From contig NZ_JBEWCD010000001.1 of the NCBI RefSeq assembly GCF_040530035.1, positions 2,415,881-2,479,880 on the forward strand: a DNA stretch of 64,000 nucleotides. Reading direction: 5' to 3'. This document shows, piece by piece, positions 61,632 to 64,000 of the stretch (positions are counted from its first letter, which is position 1; every line of letters begins with the position of its first letter). Both the position numbers and the translations under genes were made by a program. Below the pieces are notes generated by a model, which was not told where the DNA came from, made no database searches, and saw only the letters and a program-made list of their open reading frames with translations. Source of the stretch: Roseibium sp. HPY-6. GTDB taxonomy: Bacteria; Pseudomonadota; Alphaproteobacteria; Rhizobiales; Stappiaceae.

Positions 61632-61659
61632 AAAACCGGCACGTGAGTGCCGGTTTTTT
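61632..61659 (+). terminator. Rho-independent terminator of the nqr operon
   Basis: Stem ACCGGCAC / GTGCCGGT with loop GTGA, preceded by A's and followed by six T's, 15 bases after the nqrF stop. Confidence 0.92.
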
Positions 61660-61720
61660 GTCACTGAACGTCAGGAACGGCGCATGCACTGGTGCGCTGT
61701 CAAAGGTTCACAAACGGCGA

Positions 61721-62101
61721 TCAGAATTTCAGCGGCAGAAATGCCAGGGCCAGAAGACCCAGTCCGGCAGGTAGCCCGTAAAGCCAGGCCCGGCGACGCC
61801 ACCCGTCCTCCTGCTTCTTCCAGTTATCCCGGTAAAGATGACCGCATCCGACGACCAGAACCAAAAGGATGGAACCGGTCAGCGGCGTCAGGTAAAGGTC
61901 TTCCAAAGCGTGCTTCCGTTGAAACCGGTGTGCACCGGTTCGTTGAACAATCTCGCGAATTGAAGGCAAGGGCCGATCGCCAAAGCCCTCCTCAATGATA
62001 CGGTCTTCTACAACGGGCCGGCAGTACCCATCAAGCAAGAGCCTTGCCGGAATGTGCCGCGAAATGAGCCACCGCCGGAGGTCCACACAGTCTCGTGACA
62101 C
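61721..62101 (-). CDS. Small membrane protein, unknown function
   Basis: About 126 residues from GTG 62101; longer forms from GTG 62119 or TTG 62185 are possible and none has a clear ribosome site. A basic soluble N-terminal half (DLRRWLISRHIPARLLLDGYCRPVVEDRII) is followed by two membrane helices: TGSILLVLVVGCGHLY and LYGLPAGLGLLALAFLPL, separated by a charged loop (RDNWKKQEDGWRRRA). I do not recognise the family. It is divergent from fumC, and the longer start forms would overlap the fumC promoter region. Confidence 0.55.
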   Translation of the reverse strand: MSRDCVDLRRWLISRHIPARLLLDGYCRPVVEDRIIEEGFGDRPLPSIREIVQRTGAHRFQRKHALEDLYLTPLTGSILLVLVVGCGHLYRDNWKKQEDGWRRRAWLYGLPAGLGLLALAFLPLKF

Positions 62102-62210
62102 AGGCTGTTCCGGTTTCACGCGAGCGGTTTGGCAAAAATATCCTATATCTTGGGAAGGGTTTGAGCCTTCATCCAAGTGCCGCAATCTGCAAGATCATTA
62201 GGAGGATCCG

Positions 62211-63605
62211 ATGTCCACTCCGCCTCGCACAGAAAGCGACTCCTTCGGCCAACTGGAAATCCCGGGTGACAAATATTATGGCGCACAAACCGCCCGATCG
62301 CTCATCAATTTTCCGATTGGCGGCGAAACCATGCCACTCCCGCTCATTCATGCACTCGGTATCATCAAACAGGCTGCGGCGAAGGTAAACGAGCGTCAGG
62401 GTAAACTTGCCCCCGAGCTGGCAGGCGCGATCGCGAAGGCCGCTGGCGAGGTTGCCGCAGGCAAATTTGATGACCATTTCCCACTTGTGGTCTGGCAAAC
62501 CGGGTCCGGAACACAGTCGAACATGAATGCAAACGAAGTCATCGCGAACCGTGCAATAGAAATCCTCGGCGGCGAGATCGGCACAAAAGCACCGGTGCAC
62601 CCGAATGATCATTGCAACATGAGCCAGTCGTCGAACGACACGTTTCCAACGGCGATGCATATTTCTGCGGCGCGGGAAATCCATCAAAGTCTGGTCCCCG
62701 CTCTCAACCATCTGAAGGACTCTTTAAAGGCAAAGTCTGATGAGTGGGCAGACATCGTCAAGATCGGACGGACCCATACGCAGGACGCAACCCCGCTCAC
62801 GCTCGGGCAGGAATTCGGTGGCTATACGGCGCAAATTGAAGCTGGAATTCAGCGTCTCCTTGAGGCCTCCGACGGCCTTTATGAACTCGCCCAGGGCGGA
62901 ACAGCCGTAGGCACGGGGCTCAACACAAAAAAAGAGTTCGCAGAACAATTCGCCGCCGAAGTCGCGGACATTTCAGGGCTCCCGTTTCGAACGGCACCAA
63001 ACAAGTTCGAAGCCCTTGCCGCGCATGATGCGTATGTTTTTGCGCATGGCGCGCTCAACACAATCGCTGCATCCCTTTTCAAGATCGCAAACGACATCCG
63101 ATTGCTCGGTTCGGGCCCGCGATCCGGCCTTGGGGAACTCTCGCTGCCGGAAAACGAGCCTGGGTCATCGATCATGCCCGGCAAGGTCAATCCGACACAG
63201 TGCGAAGCCATGACGATGGTCTGCACGCAGGTTTTCGGGAACCAGACAACAATCTCGGTAGCCGGGAGCCAGGGTCACTTTGAACTGAACGTGTATAAGC
63301 CGGTCATGGCCTATGCCATGCTTCAATCCATCAAGCTCCTCGCGGATGCCAGTAGAAGCTTTGCCGACCGGTGTGTTTCCGGCATCAAGGCCAACAAGGA
63401 CAACATCAAGGCACTGATGGAAAGATCGCTGATGCTGGTCACCGCACTCGCTCCCGCGATCGGTTACGACAAGGCAACCGAAATCGCAAAGTCGGCGCAC
63501 AAAAACGGGACATCACTGAAAGAAGAAGCACTGAAACTGGGCTATGTGACCGCACAGGAATTCGAGGACCTCGTACGCCCGGACCAGATGATCGGTCCGT
63601 CCTGA
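62211..63605 (+). CDS. fumC: Class II fumarate hydratase
   Basis: 464 residues, the usual length. It interconverts fumarate and L-malate in the TCA cycle without an iron-sulfur cluster. Present are [37 protein letters not shown] (substrate-binding Asn, Ser, Thr), [17 protein letters not shown] with the catalytic His, and the mobile loop [15 protein letters not shown]. The leading [21 protein letters not shown] distinguishes it from aspartase, argininosuccinate lyase and adenylosuccinate lyase. A strong TAGGAGG ribosome site precedes ATG 62211. It is a single-gene unit ending at a weak hairpin. Confidence 0.96.
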   Translation: MSTPPRTESDSFGQLEIPGDKYYGAQTARSLINFPIGGETMPLPLIHALGIIKQAAAKVNERQGKLAPELAGAIAKAAGEVAAGKFDDHFPLVVWQTGSGTQSNMNANEVIANRAIEILGGEIGTKAPVHPNDHCNMSQSSNDTFPTAMHISAAREIHQSLVPALNHLKDSLKAKSDEWADIVKIGRTHTQDATPLTLGQEFGGYTAQIEAGIQRLLEASDGLYELAQGGTAVGTGLNTKKEFAEQFAAEVADISGLPFRTAPNKFEALAAHDAYVFAHGALNTIAASLFKIANDIRLLGSGPRSGLGELSLPENEPGSSIMPGKVNPTQCEAMTMVCTQVFGNQTTISVAGSQGHFELNVYKPVMAYAMLQSIKLLADASRSFADRCVSGIKANKDNIKALMERSLMLVTALAPAIGYDKATEIAKSAHKNGTSLKEEALKLGYVTAQEFEDLVRPDQMIGPS

Positions 63606-63614
63606 AACAGAAAA

Positions 63615-63646
63615 AGCCCGCAGGCTTTGGCCATTCGGGCTGATTT
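63615..63646 (+). terminator. Weak terminator-like hairpin after fumC
   Basis: AGCCCG / CGGGCT with a 15-base loop, then GATTTT, starting ten bases after the fumC stop. The short T-run makes it a moderate candidate. Confidence 0.5.
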
Positions 63647-63720
63647 TGGTTTCGGGAGCAGGATTTGGGGGTTTTTTGCCCTTCTGCGTCGGGCTTGTGC
63701 CCTCCTTGATGGGGCCCTGG
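63645..63720. repeat. Hairpin-rich repeat copy A
   Basis: About 76 bases beginning TTTGGTTTCGGGAGCAGG, containing CCCTTCTGCGTCGG and CCTCCTT, and ending GGGGCCCTGG. Copy B at 63794-63868 has the same blocks in the same order. A small hairpin GGGC-TTGT-GCCC follows TGCGTC. The first 20 bases match the 3' part of the tRNA gene at 63932 with one difference. Confidence 0.75.
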
Positions 63721-63751
63721 GAGGTTTTCGCCTTTATCCCCCACCCTAATA

Positions 63752-63791
63752 CGACAACAGCCTCACCCCTTACGGGATGAGGCTGTTGTCG
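63752..63791. terminator. Very stable palindromic hairpin between repeat copies
   Basis: A perfect 14-base inverted repeat, CGACAACAGCCTCA / TGAGGCTGTTGTCG, around the 12-base centre CCCCTTACGGGA, which pairs further. There is no strong T-run on the plus strand (GAATTTGG follows), nor on the minus side. It may be a factor-independent terminator or part of a structured RNA with the flanking repeats. Confidence 0.7.
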
Positions 63792-63793
63792 AA

Positions 63794-63868
63794 TTTGGTT
63801 TCGGGAGCAGGACTTCATCGGGTTTTGTCCCTTCTGCGTCGGAGGTTGTCCTCCTTACGGGCCCCTGG
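63794..63868. repeat. Hairpin-rich repeat copy B
   Basis: Second copy of the unit at 63645. TTTGGTTTCGGGAGCAGGA, CCCTTCTGCGTCGG and CCTCCTT are kept. The small hairpin is GGAGG-TTGT-CCTCC here against GGGC-TTGT-GCCC in copy A, so pairing is kept while bases change. The closing palindrome is GGGCCCC against GGGGCCC. Confidence 0.75.
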
Positions 63869-63897
63869 TCATGTTAAAATCTGTATCCGTTACCAAC

Positions 63898-63929
63898 AAA
63901 AAAGCCGCCCGGTGTGGGCGGCTGTTTTT
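63898..63929 (-). terminator. Terminator of the initiator tRNA gene
   Basis: GCCGCCC (63904-63910) and GGGCGGC (63916-63922) pair around a 5-base loop. Read leftward the stem is followed by six T's (A's at 63898-63903), fitting the end of the tRNA transcript. Read rightward it is followed by a TGTTTTTG run. Confidence 0.85.
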
Positions 63930-63931
63930 GT

Positions 63932-64000
<69 letters not shown>

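Noticed and set aside
63645..63868. CRISPR-like repeat array
   Set aside because: Only two diverged copies about 150 bases apart with unequal spacer content and no cas genes.

Overview
The window is a gene-dense bacterial chromosome segment of about 58-60% G+C by eye. It has no rRNA, no CRISPR array, no prophage and no intact transposase gene. The gene content points to a marine-type alphaproteobacterium, and I would guess a Stappiaceae/Roseibium (Labrenzia)-like Hyphomicrobiales member. The signs are a full Na+-translocating NADH:quinone oxidoreductase locus, a membrane urate oxidase with a C-terminal cytochrome c (PuuD), a fused PuuE-UraD protein, GtsABC-like sugar ABC genes and an initiator tRNA of alphaproteobacterial type. 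The genus is inference.

Layout. 1-17 kb is mixed housekeeping and accessory genes: a truncated class I/II aminotransferase, a PAS/PAS/PAS/GAF/GGDEF diguanylate cyclase, a LacI regulator, an OmpA-type lipoprotein, an L,D-transpeptidase, an EamA exporter, an O6-alkylguanine repair methyltransferase, a DUF808 membrane protein, thiopurine methyltransferase, TauE/SafE with a divergent LysR, chromate transporter ChrA, a MarR regulator, an MFS transporter, a SprA-like putative metalloprotease and a creatininase-family hydrolase. 17.2-26.2 kb is a purine/ureide catabolic region: LysR, AllE, a GAPDH-like dehydrogenase, AllA, PuuE-UraD, then LysR and PuuD. A divergent MarR/YceI pair with a clear palindromic operator sits inside it. 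26.5-33 kb holds an MFS exporter with a His-rich tail and a five-gene operon (secreted VWA protein, DUF3137-like, LemA, two SH3-like periplasmic proteins).

33.1-33.6 kb is a non-coding stretch built of two nested terminal-inverted-repeat elements, each flanked by TA. Next comes an unusual LuxR-HTH/alpha-beta-hydrolase fusion whose nucleophile position is Asp, facing a tiny LuxR-type protein.

35.86-53.35 kb is the largest coherent block. Operon A (Gfo/Idh/MocA oxidoreductase, CoA-transferase, enoyl-CoA hydratase, aldehyde dehydrogenase) is driven from a promoter covered by two identical LacI-type palindromes. A LacI repressor follows on the opposite strand. Operon B is a glucose-type ABC importer followed by two GMC oxidoreductases, an SDR, a Dabb-domain protein, a DUF993 TIM barrel, a second LacI regulator and a HAD phosphatase. 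It reads as a complete uptake-oxidise-cleave-activate pathway for an unidentified carbohydrate-like substrate, and it is the best candidate here for an undescribed system.

53.4-61.7 kb carries a CBS protein, then nqrM and apbE divergent from nqrABCDEF, ending in a strong terminator. 61.7-64 kb carries a small membrane protein, fumC, and a stretch with two diverged copies of a hairpin-rich repeat whose ends match the 3' end of the initiator tRNA gene. That tRNA gene runs off the right edge of the window.
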